From Streptomyces sp. NBC_01485 (lineage in GTDB: Bacteria > Actinomycetota > Actinomycetes > Streptomycetales > Streptomycetaceae), in the NCBI RefSeq assembly GCF_036227125.1, contig NZ_CP109435.1, positions 4,774,001 to 4,838,000 of the forward strand: a DNA stretch of 64,000 nucleotides, in the 5' to 3' direction. Shown here in pieces: positions 26,336 through 33,978 of the stretch. The notes below the pieces were generated by a model. That model ran no database searches. It was given only the letters and a program-made list of their open reading frames with translations, and was not told the origin of the DNA. A program made the translations under genes and the position numbers. The first letter of the stretch is position 1. The number at the start of each line of letters is the position of its first letter.

Positions 26336-27052
26336 TCAGCTGCGGTCGTCGCGGTTCGCGGCCTCGTTCTCGGCGTCCTTCTCGGCTTCCTTGGCCTGGA
26401 CCTCGGGGTCGAGGACCGAGGGGTCGGCGCTGCCGTCCACCGAGGTCAGGCCGCCTGCGGCGGGGACCTCGGTGGCCGCCGGCGGCTCGACCAGCCAGTC
26501 CGGGTTCGCCTGCTTGTCCCACCACTTCCAGGCCGCGTAGGTACCGCCGGCGATGACTCCGAGCACGGCGAGGGCCTTGGCGAGCTTGCCCGCCTTGGCG
26601 TGCCGCCGGTGCTTGCGCGTCAGCTTCTGGATCTCCTTCGGCGTCACCTGGCCGCGCAGGGCGGCCAGCGCGGCGATGCCACGGGCGGCGGCCTCGTCCT
26701 TCACGGGGCCGGCCGCGGCCACCGCCTGTTCGATCCTCGGCCGGGAGTACTCTGCCGCCTGCCGTGCGGCCAGACGGGTACGGGCGGCCGCTTCCTGCGC
26801 GGCCAGGTCGACCTTCGGCGGGACGTGTGTCTTCGCCTGTTCCAGATAGGGGACGACATGGGCGTCGTACTGGACGCGGGCCTGTTCGGCGGCCTGGGAC
26901 ACCTTGGGCGCGAGCCGTACGCGGGCCTCATGCGCGTACAGCGCGGCCCGCTCCTTGGCCGTGTCGGCGTAGGGCGCCACCACTTCCGCGGCGTGCAGCA
27001 CGCTGCCCTTCGCCGAGCCGGTCGCGGAGCGCACGCTGTCGATGCGGGTCAC
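26336..27052 (-). CDS. DUF5324 family protein
   Basis: 238 residues. It is mostly alpha-helical and rich in Ala, Lys, Glu and Gln (residues about 1-150), with repeated amphipathic helices such as YADTAKERAALYAHEARVRL. A basic segment (KLTRKHRRHAKAGK) is followed by one membrane helix near residues 165-180 (ALAVLGVIAGGTYAAWKWW) and an acidic tail. The pattern is that of the Streptomyces family DUF5324, of unknown function. The GTG start has a strong GAGGAGGAGG upstream. It is divergent from the cyclophilin gene. Confidence 0.8.
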   Translation of the reverse strand: MTRIDSVRSATGSAKGSVLHAAEVVAPYADTAKERAALYAHEARVRLAPKVSQAAEQARVQYDAHVVPYLEQAKTHVPPKVDLAAQEAAARTRLAARQAAEYSRPRIEQAVAAAGPVKDEAAARGIAALAALRGQVTPKEIQKLTRKHRRHAKAGKLAKALAVLGVIAGGTYAAWKWWDKQANPDWLVEPPAATEVPAAGGLTSVDGSADPSVLDPEVQAKEAEKDAENEAANRDDRS

Positions 27053-27378
27053 GGGATCCTCCTCCTCGGTGGCGTACGGTATTTCGACTTTCCACCCTTT
27101 TACGGATCATGCCTGCCGAGGGCCGTCACGGCATGTGTGGACGGGCATATGGTCGACAGGCTGACAAAGCCGACGATGCCACGGATCGGCCCCGACCGCC
27201 CCCGTCGCGGCCGACTCGGGTGCATTTCCGTACCGGTCCGGACCGTTCCGTTCCGTACAGGTCCGTACCGCTCGGGGACCAGAACCGTCGGTTCCGGTCC
27301 CGGAGCGGGCCGTCCGGCGTCGCACCCTGTGGGGCGTGCGAGGATCGTGGGGTTTCACAGGACGACGGAAGGCAGATC
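27053..27378. promoter_or_regulatory. divergent promoter region between the DUF5324 and cyclophilin genes
   Basis: 326 bases without a gene. The part at 27225-27300 is built of many TTCCGT/GGTCCG-like short repeats and near-palindromes, probably a regulatory stretch. No hexamers are assigned. Confidence 0.4.
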
Positions 27379-27912
27379 GTGGCCGAGCACCTGTACGCCA
27401 CCCTGAAGACCAACCAGGGCGACATCGAGATCCGGCTGTTCCCGGACCACGCCCCGAAGACGGTCAAGAACTTCGTCGACCTCGCCACCGGCGGGCGGGA
27501 GTGGGTCAACCCGGCGACGGGCGCGAAGTCCGCGGACAAGCTGTACGACGGCACGGTCTTCCACCGGGTGATCAGCGGGTTCATGATCCAGGGCGGTGAC
27601 CCGCTGGGCAACGGCACCGGCGGTCCCGGCTACCAGTTCGAGGACGAGTTCCACCCGGACCTGCGGTTCGACCGTCCCTACCTGCTGGCCATGGCCAACG
27701 CCGGGCCGGCCACCAACGGCTCGCAGTTCTTCCTCACCGTCTCCCCGACGGCCTGGCTGACCCGCAAGCACACCATCTTCGGCGAGGTCACCGACGCGGC
27801 GAGCCAGAAGGTCGTGGACGCCATCGCGACCACCCAGACCAACCCGCGCACCGACCGTCCGGTGAAAGACGTCGTCATCGAGTCGGTCGTCGTCGAGACC
27901 CGTCAGGTCTGA
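27379..27912 (+). CDS. peptidyl-prolyl cis-trans isomerase, cyclophilin type
   Basis: Cytoplasmic proline isomerase that speeds protein folding. The catalytic domain fills the 177 residues: KLYDGTVFHRVISGFMIQGG includes the catalytic Arg, MANAGPATNGSQFFLTVSP is the substrate-binding block, and LTRKHTIFGEV is the next signature. There is no signal peptide. The start is the GTG at 27379 (VAEHLYATLKTNQG), with GGAAGG upstream; the upstream open frame is not part of the protein. A terminator follows. Confidence 0.93.
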   Translation: MAEHLYATLKTNQGDIEIRLFPDHAPKTVKNFVDLATGGREWVNPATGAKSADKLYDGTVFHRVISGFMIQGGDPLGNGTGGPGYQFEDEFHPDLRFDRPYLLAMANAGPATNGSQFFLTVSPTAWLTRKHTIFGEVTDAASQKVVDAIATTQTNPRTDRPVKDVVIESVVVETRQV

Positions 27913-27932
27913 GACGGACGCCCCCGGCGCAC

Positions 27933-27975
27933 CATGGGGAACCAGCGCCACGGGGAACAGCGTCATGGGGAACCA
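27933..27975 (+). repeat. three short direct repeats
   Basis: CATGGGGAACCA at 27933 and 27964 with a degenerate copy CACGGGGAACAG between them, spaced 15-16 bases, just before the terminator. Confidence 0.6.
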
Positions 27976-27978
27976 AAC

Positions 27979-28015
27979 GCCCTGCTCGTCCGTAAGGATG
28001 AGCAGGGCGGTTCCT
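27979..28015 (+). terminator. terminator between the cyclophilin and rhomboid genes
   Basis: GCCCTGCTC pairs with GAGCAGGGC (9 bp, 12-base loop) followed by a pyrimidine-rich stretch. Confidence 0.7.
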
Positions 28016-28069
28016 TTCCGACCCCACGACTCCGACCACGACTCCGGGTACGACTCTTTAGGGGAGCCC

Positions 28070-28969
28070 ATGGACCAGGCGCCTGGCAGCCGGCAGGACG
28101 ACGCGCACAGCGGCCTGCCCGTCTGCTACCGGCACCCCGGCCGGGAGACCGGCATTCGCTGCACCCGCTGCGAGCGTCCGATCTGCCCCGAGTGCATGGT
28201 CAGCGCCTCCGTCGGCTTCCAGTGCCCCACCTGCGTCCGCGAGGGTTCCGGTACGGGGCACGCGCCCGGTGCCTCGCAGCCCCGCACGATCGCGGGGGGC
28301 GCGATCGCCGCCGATCCGCACCTGCTGACCAAGATCCTCATCGGCCTCAACCTGGCGATGTTCCTGGTCCAGCAGGCAGTCGGCGACGGTTTCACAGACC
28401 GGTTCGACATGATCGGCCGTGCGATCATGCCGGCCCTCGGGTTCGGTGAGCTCCAGGGTGTCGCCGAAGGACAGTGGTACCGGCTGCTGACCTCGATGTT
28501 CCTGCACGGCAGCTACATCCACATCCTGTCCAACATGCTCAGCCTGTGGTGGATCGGCGGCCCTCTCGAAGCGGCCCTCGGCCGGGCCCGCTTCCTCGCG
28601 CTGTATCTGGTCTCCGGTCTCGCCGGCAGCGCGTTGACGTACCTGATCGCCGCGCCCAACCAGGCCTCGCTCGGCGCCTCCGGGGCCATCTTCGGTCTCT
28701 TCGGCGCGCTCGCCGTGCTGGTGCGCAAGCAGCGCTACGACATGCGGCCGGTCATCGCCCTGCTGGTGATCAACCTGGTCATCACGTTCGGGTGGAGCGG
28801 CATCGCCTGGCAGGCCCACGTCGGCGGTCTGGTCGCCGGTGTCGCCATCGGCGTCGCCATGGTCTACGCCCCGCGCGAGCGCCGTGCTCTCGTGCAGTAC
28901 GGGACGTGCGCGCTGATGCTGGTCGCCGTCGTGGTCGTGACGCTCCTGAGGACCACCCAGCTCACCTGA
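28070..28969 (+). CDS. rhomboid-family intramembrane serine protease
   Basis: 299 residues. The N-terminus carries a B-box-like zinc site with Cys/His pairs (VCYRHPGRETGIRCTRCERP and ICPECMVSASVGFQCPTC). A rhomboid domain with six or seven membrane helices follows. Catalytic residues are visible: HGSYIHILSNM with the conserved His/Asn, the serine in LGASGAIFGLFG (about residue 204) and the catalytic histidine in WQAHVGGLVAGV. The enzyme should cut membrane helices of unknown substrates. The start is the ATG at 28070 after AGGGGAG. Confidence 0.93.
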   Translation: MDQAPGSRQDDAHSGLPVCYRHPGRETGIRCTRCERPICPECMVSASVGFQCPTCVREGSGTGHAPGASQPRTIAGGAIAADPHLLTKILIGLNLAMFLVQQAVGDGFTDRFDMIGRAIMPALGFGELQGVAEGQWYRLLTSMFLHGSYIHILSNMLSLWWIGGPLEAALGRARFLALYLVSGLAGSALTYLIAAPNQASLGASGAIFGLFGALAVLVRKQRYDMRPVIALLVINLVITFGWSGIAWQAHVGGLVAGVAIGVAMVYAPRERRALVQYGTCALMLVAVVVVTLLRTTQLT

Positions 28970-28977
28970 GCGCGCTG

Positions 28978-29187
28978 TTGTCCACAGTCTGTGTCGAATC
29001 TTGTGCACAACGTGCGGGAACAACTGTGCCCCCTGTCACCGACCCGTGTTTGCGCAGGTCAGGCAGGGGGCGAACAGTCTTTCGGGTGAGGGTGACGGCC
29101 GGTAGTTACGTCACACCGGCGTCAACCTCCGATGAGTTATCCACAGATCGTCTTTCTTTTCCCCATGTGGAAAACTGCTGTGGATAA
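28978..29187. promoter_or_regulatory. cluster of three perfect DnaA boxes outside oriC
   Basis: TTGTCCACA at 28978-28986, TTATCCACA at 29137-29145, and TTATCCACA on the minus strand at 29179-29187. They lie in the 255-base gap between the rhomboid gene and crgA, about 18 kb from oriC. This gap has no other gene. Confidence 0.75.
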
Positions 29188-29224
29188 CTCAGGGGATAGC
29201 CCTGGGCAGAGGTAGGGCGGAGCC

Positions 29225-29479
29225 CTACTTCCACTGCGTGGAGACGCCGAACCCGGCCGCGATGAACCCGAAGCCGACGACGATGTTCCAGTTGTCGAGC
29301 TTGTCGATGGGCATTGAACCGTCGGTGACGTAGAAGACGACGATCCAGGCGAGTCCGATGAGGAACATCGCCAGCATCACCGGCGCGACCCAGGCACGGT
29401 TGGTCAGCTTGATGGCGGTCGCCTGCTTCGCCGGAGGCGGCGTGTAGTCGGCCTTCTTGCGGATACGTGACTTCGGCAC
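29225..29479 (-). CDS. crgA: cell division protein CrgA
   Basis: 84-residue membrane protein that in Streptomyces inhibits FtsZ-ring formation and coordinates sporulation septation. After a basic N-terminus (PKSRIRKKADYTPPP) there are two membrane helices (WVAPVMLAMFLIGLAWIVVF and WNIVVGFGFIAAGFGVS), ending in TQWK, exactly the family layout. The GTG start has AGGAGAG seven bases upstream. It is divergent from the DUF881 gene, as in S. coelicolor and mycobacteria. Confidence 0.96.
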   Translation of the reverse strand: MPKSRIRKKADYTPPPAKQATAIKLTNRAWVAPVMLAMFLIGLAWIVVFYVTDGSMPIDKLDNWNIVVGFGFIAAGFGVSTQWK

Positions 29480-29618
29480 GAGGGTCTCTCCTGTCGATGC
29501 GCTGCGTGGCCGCGCAGGTGCTGGGTCGGGCTCGGGGGCTGTGTATGGGGGACTGAGGGGCTTCCCCGGGCGTCCGTTAGCGTAGTGCTTCTACGGCGCC
29601 GAAGGAGATAAGGGTACG

Positions 29619-30446
29619 TTGACCAATTCTGCCGACTCCTCCGGGACAGATACAACGGATTCCGGCTCCGACTCCGTCACGCTCTCTTCTTCCGGCACTC
29701 CCGACCCCGGCCGCAGGGGCCGCTTCCGGCCCGTTCGGGTGCTCACCGTGGGTGTCTTCGCCCTCGCCGGCCTCCTCTTCGTCACCAGCTTCAACACCGC
29801 CAAGGGCACCAATATCCGCACGGACGCCTCCCTGCTGAGGCTGTCCGACCTCATCGAGGAACGCAGCCAGAAGAACGGCGAGCTGGACGAGGCGAACGGG
29901 ACCCTGCGCGACGACGTGGAGTCGCTGGCCGAGGCCGACGACGGCAGCACGAAGGCCCAGGACGACAAGCTCGCGGGCCTGGAGAAGAACGCGGGCACCC
30001 AGAAACTCAAGGGCGAGGCCCTCACGGTCACCCTCAACGACGCCCCGCCGAACGCCACCGCCAAGCTCCCCGGCTACCCGGAACCGCAGCCCGACTACCT
30101 CGTCATCCACCAGCAGGACCTCCAGGCCGTGGTGAACGCGCTCTGGCAGGGCGGCGCCCAGGGCATCAAGGTCATGGACCAGCGGCTGATCTCCACCAGC
30201 GCCGTCCGCTGCGTCGGCAACACCCTCATCCTCCAGGGCCGCGTCTACTCACCGCCGTACAAGATCCAGGCGGTCGGGGACCCGGAGAAGCTGCAGCAGG
30301 CGCTCGCGGAGGCCCCGGCGATCCAGAACTACATGGTGTACGTGAACGTGTACGGCCTCGGCTGGAAAGTCACCGAGGACGGGACGGTGACTCTGCCGGG
30401 CTACTCGGGCACAGTGGATCTGCACTACGCGAAGCCTGTGGAGTAG
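29619..30446 (+). CDS. DUF881 family membrane protein
   Basis: 275 residues from a TTG start with AAGGAGA upstream. A Ser/Thr-rich cytoplasmic N-terminus is followed by one membrane helix (VLTVGVFALAGLLFVTSF, about residues 44-62). A heptad-like coiled coil (about residues 75-130) follows, then the DUF881 domain with ALTVTLNDAP, VNALWQGGAQGIKVMDQRL and RCVGNTLILQGRVYSPPY. The family lies beside crgA and sortases in Streptomyces and also in firmicute division or sporulation regions; the biochemical role is unknown. Confidence 0.88.
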   Translation: MTNSADSSGTDTTDSGSDSVTLSSSGTPDPGRRGRFRPVRVLTVGVFALAGLLFVTSFNTAKGTNIRTDASLLRLSDLIEERSQKNGELDEANGTLRDDVESLAEADDGSTKAQDDKLAGLEKNAGTQKLKGEALTVTLNDAPPNATAKLPGYPEPQPDYLVIHQQDLQAVVNALWQGGAQGIKVMDQRLISTSAVRCVGNTLILQGRVYSPPYKIQAVGDPEKLQQALAEAPAIQNYMVYVNVYGLGWKVTEDGTVTLPGYSGTVDLHYAKPVE

Positions 30447-30475
30447 CCAGTCCGTCCTTATCGTCGGAGCCGCCG

Positions 30476-31165
30476 GTGCGGGTGATCGTCAGGACGTTCA
30501 GCGAGCTGTGCATCACCGTCGGCGCCGTCATCGTGCTCTTCGTCGTCTACGCCCTGTTCTGGACCGGCGTCCAGGCCGACCGTGTCATGGACGACCAGAT
30601 CGACGACCTGCACGACCAGTGGGCGCAGCAGACCGCACCGCCCGCCCCGAGCGCGAGCCCCACTGCCGCCGCACCGTCGGCGCCGACGCCGTACAAGAGC
30701 GGCAGGCCCTTCGCGGTGATGTACATCCCGCGTCTTGGTTTCACGTGGAACAAGCCGGTGCTCGAAGGCACGGCGACCGGGACCCTGAAGAAGGGGCTGG
30801 GGCACTACACCGGGACGGCGCGGCTCGGGCAGACCGGGAACTTCTCCGTCGCGGGTCACCGCCGTACGTACGGCGACCCTTTCAAGGACTTTCCCGAGCT
30901 CAGGCGGGGGGACGCGGTGGTGCTGACGGACGGGACGACCTGGTTCACGTATCGGGTCGACAAAGGGCCCTACAAAACCGTTCCCTCGGACGTCGAGGTG
31001 ATCGACGCTGTGCCACGTAAGTCGGGGTACACGCGTCCGGGCCGGTACCTGACGTTGACCACGTGCGATCCGGAATGGGGGCACAGTCACCGGCTGATCG
31101 TCTGGGCGCACCTGGACTCCACACAGCCCGTGGAGGCAGGCGAACCGAAGGCCCTACGCCGTTAG
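30476..31165 (+). CDS. class E sortase (first of three)
   Basis: Membrane-bound cysteine transpeptidase of the sortase family. One N-terminal membrane helix (ITVGAVIVLFVVYALFW) is followed by a Pro/Ala linker and the sortase barrel (about residues 75-215). The catalytic His is in FSVAGHRRTYGDPF, the Cys in YLTLTTCDPEWGHSH and the Arg in the following HRLIVW. All are present, so it should be active; class E enzymes prefer LAxTG-type signals. It starts with GTG 30 bases after the DUF881 gene. A parS-like sequence with one mismatch lies inside it at 30738-30751. Confidence 0.9.
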   Translation: MRVIVRTFSELCITVGAVIVLFVVYALFWTGVQADRVMDDQIDDLHDQWAQQTAPPAPSASPTAAAPSAPTPYKSGRPFAVMYIPRLGFTWNKPVLEGTATGTLKKGLGHYTGTARLGQTGNFSVAGHRRTYGDPFKDFPELRRGDAVVLTDGTTWFTYRVDKGPYKTVPSDVEVIDAVPRKSGYTRPGRYLTLTTCDPEWGHSHRLIVWAHLDSTQPVEAGEPKALRR

Positions 31166-31217
31166 TCTGGTGGCGTACGGCGTGAGTCAGGTGCCGTGGT
31201 GCGACGGAAGGGACGGC

Positions 31218-31379
31218 ATGTACGGCTGGATCTGGCGGCATCTGCCGGGAAACGCGTGGGTGAGGGCGCTGATCTCGCTCGTGCTGGTCGTCGCCGTCGT
31301 GTACGCGCTGTTCCAGTACGTCTTCCCATGGGCCGAACCGCTGCTTCCCTTCAACGATGTGACGGTGGACAACCAGTGA
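31218..31379 (+). CDS. small single-helix membrane protein
   Basis: 53 residues from an ATG with GGAAGGG upstream. Its sequence is MYGWIWRHLPGNAWVRALIS followed by a long hydrophobic helix and an acidic end. It is conserved in position between a sortase and the PabA gene. The TGA overlaps the GTG of pabA (GTGA), so the two are coupled. The function is unknown. Confidence 0.8.
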   Translation: MYGWIWRHLPGNAWVRALISLVLVVAVVYALFQYVFPWAEPLLPFNDVTVDNQ

Positions 31380-32014
31380 GCGCGCGCATTCTCGTCGTCG
31401 ACAACTACGACAGCTTCGTCTTCAACCTGGTCCAGTACCTGTACCAGCTGGGCGCCGAGTGCGAGGTCCTGCGCAACGACGAGGTCTCGACGGCCCACGC
31501 CCAGGACGGCTTCGACGGCGTCCTGCTCTCCCCCGGCCCGGGGACGCCCGAGGAGGCCGGCGTCTGCATCGAGATGGTCCGGCACTGCGCGGCCACCGGC
31601 GTCCCGGTCTTCGGCGTCTGCCTGGGCATGCAGTCGATGCAGGTGGCGTACGGCGGGGTCGTGGACCGGGCGCCCGAGCTGCTGCACGGCAAGACCTCGC
31701 TGGTGGAGCACGAGGCCAAGGGCGTCTTCGCGGGCCTGCCGACCCCCTTCACCGCGACCCGCTACCACTCGCTGGCCGCCGAGCCCGCGACGGTCCCGGC
31801 CGAACTCGAGGTCACCGCCCGTACGCACGACGGGATCATCATGGGCCTGCGCCACCGTGAACTGCCCGTCGAGGGCGTCCAGTTCCACCCCGAGTCGGTG
31901 CTGACCGAGCACGGGCACCGGATGCTGGCCAACTGGCTGGTGGAGTGCGGCGACCAGGGCGCGGTGGCGAGGTCGGCGGGGCTCGCCCCGGTGGTGGGCA
32001 GGGCCACGGCGTGA
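31376..32014 (+). CDS. pabA: glutamine amidotransferase, PabA/TrpG family
   Basis: Class I glutamine amidotransferase subunit that releases ammonia from glutamine for aminodeoxychorismate (folate) or anthranilate (tryptophan) synthesis. The signatures are ILVVDNYDSFVFNLVQYL, LLSPGPGTPEEAG, the nucleophile in VFGVCLGMQSMQV, and the His-Glu pair in VQFHPESVLTEHG. The 212-residue length is right. The gene lies in the cell-division region without its chorismate-binding partner, exactly as the homologue in mycobacteria near crgA and pknB, so PabA is preferred to TrpG but the substrate cannot be told from sequence. It overlaps both neighbours by four bases. Confidence 0.88.
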   Translation: MSARILVVDNYDSFVFNLVQYLYQLGAECEVLRNDEVSTAHAQDGFDGVLLSPGPGTPEEAGVCIEMVRHCAATGVPVFGVCLGMQSMQVAYGGVVDRAPELLHGKTSLVEHEAKGVFAGLPTPFTATRYHSLAAEPATVPAELEVTARTHDGIIMGLRHRELPVEGVQFHPESVLTEHGHRMLANWLVECGDQGAVARSAGLAPVVGRATA

Positions 32015-33078
32015 CCGCGCTGCGCCCCGAGCGCGAGGACTCGTACGGCACCGCGCCGTACGAGTCGTTCGGCGGTGATCAGTACGGAGCCGGCCCCTAC
32101 GCGGGTGAGCGGTACCAGCCGCCCGTCGACGAGGAGACGGTGGCGCTGCGGATACCGCCGCCACCGGTGCCGTCGTCCGCGTTCGGCGGTGGGCCCATAT
32201 CGGCCTCTGGCGTCCCGGGAGCCTCTCCCGCCCCTGGATCCCCGGCCGGTGGCCGTGCGGCCCGCAGGAAGGCCGCCAAGGGTCGTCATGGGCGCCATGG
32301 TGGTCCGGGCGAGGTGTCGGAGTCGTACAACGGGGCCGACGCGCCGGCGCAGGACGAGCGGCCGCTGTCGCGCGTCGAGGCCCGCCGCCGGGAGCGGGCC
32401 CGTAAGCCGAGCGCGGCCGTGCTCGCCAGCCGGGCGGTCGGCGAGGTGTTCATCACCACCGGTGTGCTGATGCTGCTGTTCGTCACCTACCAGTTGTGGT
32501 GGACGAACGTGCGGGCCCACGCGGCGGCGGACCAGGAGGCGAGCAGCCTCCAGGACGACTGGGCGAACGGCAAGCGCAACCCCGGGACCTTCTCGGCCGG
32601 GCAGGGCTTCGCGATGCTCCACATCCCCAAGCTGGACGTGGTGGTGCCGATCGCCGAGGGCGTCAGCAACAAGAAGGTGCTCGACAAGGGCATGGTCGGG
32701 CACTACGGCGAGGCCCCGCTGACGACGGCGATGCCCGACGCGAAGACCGGCAACTTCGGGCTCGCGGGCCACCGCAACACGCACGGCGAGCCGTTCCGGT
32801 ACATCAACCGGCTCGAGCCGGGCGACGAGATGGTCGTCGAGACGCAGAGCGAGTACTTCGTCTACAAGATGACGTCCTCGCTGCCGGTGACCGCGCCGAG
32901 CAACACGAGCGTCCTCGATCCGGTCCCGCCGGACTCCGGGTTCACCGGGCCGGGCCGGTACATCACGCTCACCACCTGCACCCCGGAGTTCACCAGCAAG
33001 TACCGCTTGATCGTCTGGGGCAAGATGGTCGAGGAACGGCCGCGCAGCAAGGGCAAGCCGGACGCGCTCGTCGAGTAG
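32011..33078 (+). CDS. srtE1: class E sortase (SrtE1-like)
   Basis: 355 residues starting with GTG at 32011 inside the pabA stop. A long disordered, Pro/Gly-rich, basic cytoplasmic N-terminus (about 145 residues) is followed by a membrane helix (VGEVFITTGVLMLLFVTYQL) and the sortase domain. The catalytic residues are His in FGLAGHRNTHGEPF, Cys in YITLTTCTPEFTSK and Arg in YRLIVWG. In S. coelicolor the two adjacent class E sortases upstream of pknB anchor chaplins and are needed for aerial growth; position makes this SrtE1 (inference). Confidence 0.85.
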   Translation: MTALRPEREDSYGTAPYESFGGDQYGAGPYAGERYQPPVDEETVALRIPPPPVPSSAFGGGPISASGVPGASPAPGSPAGGRAARRKAAKGRHGRHGGPGEVSESYNGADAPAQDERPLSRVEARRRERARKPSAAVLASRAVGEVFITTGVLMLLFVTYQLWWTNVRAHAAADQEASSLQDDWANGKRNPGTFSAGQGFAMLHIPKLDVVVPIAEGVSNKKVLDKGMVGHYGEAPLTTAMPDAKTGNFGLAGHRNTHGEPFRYINRLEPGDEMVVETQSEYFVYKMTSSLPVTAPSNTSVLDPVPPDSGFTGPGRYITLTTCTPEFTSKYRLIVWGKMVEERPRSKGKPDALVE

Positions 33079-33123
33079 ACGGGCGGTCGAGTAGGCGTGC
33101 AGTCGAGTAGGGGCGGATTGAAC

Positions 33124-33879
33124 GTGGCAGCGACCACCGGCGACACCGAGCACGAAGAGCACGCGCGCGTGGACGCGTCCGAGCCCGCGCCGCGGCGGCG
33201 CGGAGGCGGGCGGATCGCGCTGGCCGTCAGTGTCTTCGGGGAGCTTCTCATCACGGCCGGCCTGGTGCTCGGCCTGTTCGTCGTCTACTCCCTGTGGTGG
33301 ACCAACGTGGTCGCCGACCGGCACGCGAACCGGCAGGGCGACAAGGTGCGCGACAACTGGGCCCAGGAGGACACCGGCCCCGGGGCGCTCGACACCAAGG
33401 ACGGCATCGGCTTCCTCCATGTGCCGGCGATGAAGAACGGTGAGGTGCTGGTCGAGAAGGGCACCTCGTCGAAGATCCTCAACGAGGGCGTCGCCGGCTA
33501 CTACGTCGACCCCGTGAAGGCCGCGCTCCCGACGAGCGGCAAGAAGGGCAACTTCACGCTCGCCGCCCACCGCGACGGACACGGCGCGAAGTTCCACAAC
33601 ATCGACAAGCTGGAGAAGGGCGACCCGATCGTCTTCGAGACGAAGGACGACTGGTACGTCTACAAGGTGTACGCGGTCCTTCCCGAGACGTCGAAGTACA
33701 ACGTCGAGGTCCTCGGCCAGGTCCCGAAGGAGTCCGGCAAGAAGAAGGCCGGCCGCTACATCACCCTGACGACCTGCACGCCGGTGTACACGAGCCGCTA
33801 CCGGTACGTGGTGTGGGGTGAGCTGGAGCGGGTGCAGAAGGTCGACGCGGACCGGACACCGCCGAAGGAACTGGGCTGA
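33124..33879 (+). CDS. srtE2: class E sortase (SrtE2-like)
   Basis: 251 residues from the GTG 33124; an in-frame GTG nine codons upstream is the alternative. The membrane helix is ELLITAGLVLGLFVVYSLWW. The sortase domain has His in FTLAAHRDGHGAKF, Cys in YITLTTCTPVYTS and Arg in RYRYVVWG. The last 312 bases, from the catalytic His codon to the stop, are present a second time 1.65 kb downstream with one mismatch. The gene is complete, but its original downstream neighbour pknB is now separated from it by the Mrr-type insertion. Confidence 0.85.
   Translation: MAATTGDTEHEEHARVDASEPAPRRRGGGRIALAVSVFGELLITAGLVLGLFVVYSLWWTNVVADRHANRQGDKVRDNWAQEDTGPGALDTKDGIGFLHVPAMKNGEVLVEKGTSSKILNEGVAGYYVDPVKAALPTSGKKGNFTLAAHRDGHGAKFHNIDKLEKGDPIVFETKDDWYVYKVYAVLPETSKYNVEVLGQVPKESGKKKAGRYITLTTCTPVYTSRYRYVVWGELERVQKVDADRTPPKELG
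33568..33879 (+). repeat. left copy of a 312-bp direct repeat (3' end of srtE2)
   Basis: Identical to 35216-35527 except C at 33585 versus T at 35233. It begins at the catalytic His codon and ends exactly with the srtE2 stop codon. Homology stops abruptly on both sides. Confidence 0.97.
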
Positions 33880-33881
33880 AT

Positions 33882-33909
33882 TGACAGGCACCTTAGAGGG
33901 GGCCTGTCA
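33882..33909. other. 8-bp inverted repeat next to the left repeat
   Basis: TGACAGGC pairs with GCCTGTCA around a 12-base loop, two bases after the srtE2 stop. It could be a recombination end or a weak terminator. Confidence 0.4.
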
Positions 33910-33920
33910 CCTAGCATGAC

Positions 33921-33963
33921 GAAGGCCCGAAGCCGCAACTTGCCTTTGCGGCTTCGGGCCTTC
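33921..33963. terminator. very strong bidirectional hairpin
   Basis: Perfect 18-bp stem with a 7-base loop, between the convergent ends of srtE2 and the Mrr-like gene. It would stop transcription from both sides. Confidence 0.85.
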
Positions 33964-33978
33964 TGCCTGCTGTCCTGG

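Noticed and set aside
27230..27300. Short TTCCGT repeats as a regulatory array
   Set aside because: Units are irregular in length and spacing; only noted as part of the intergenic region.
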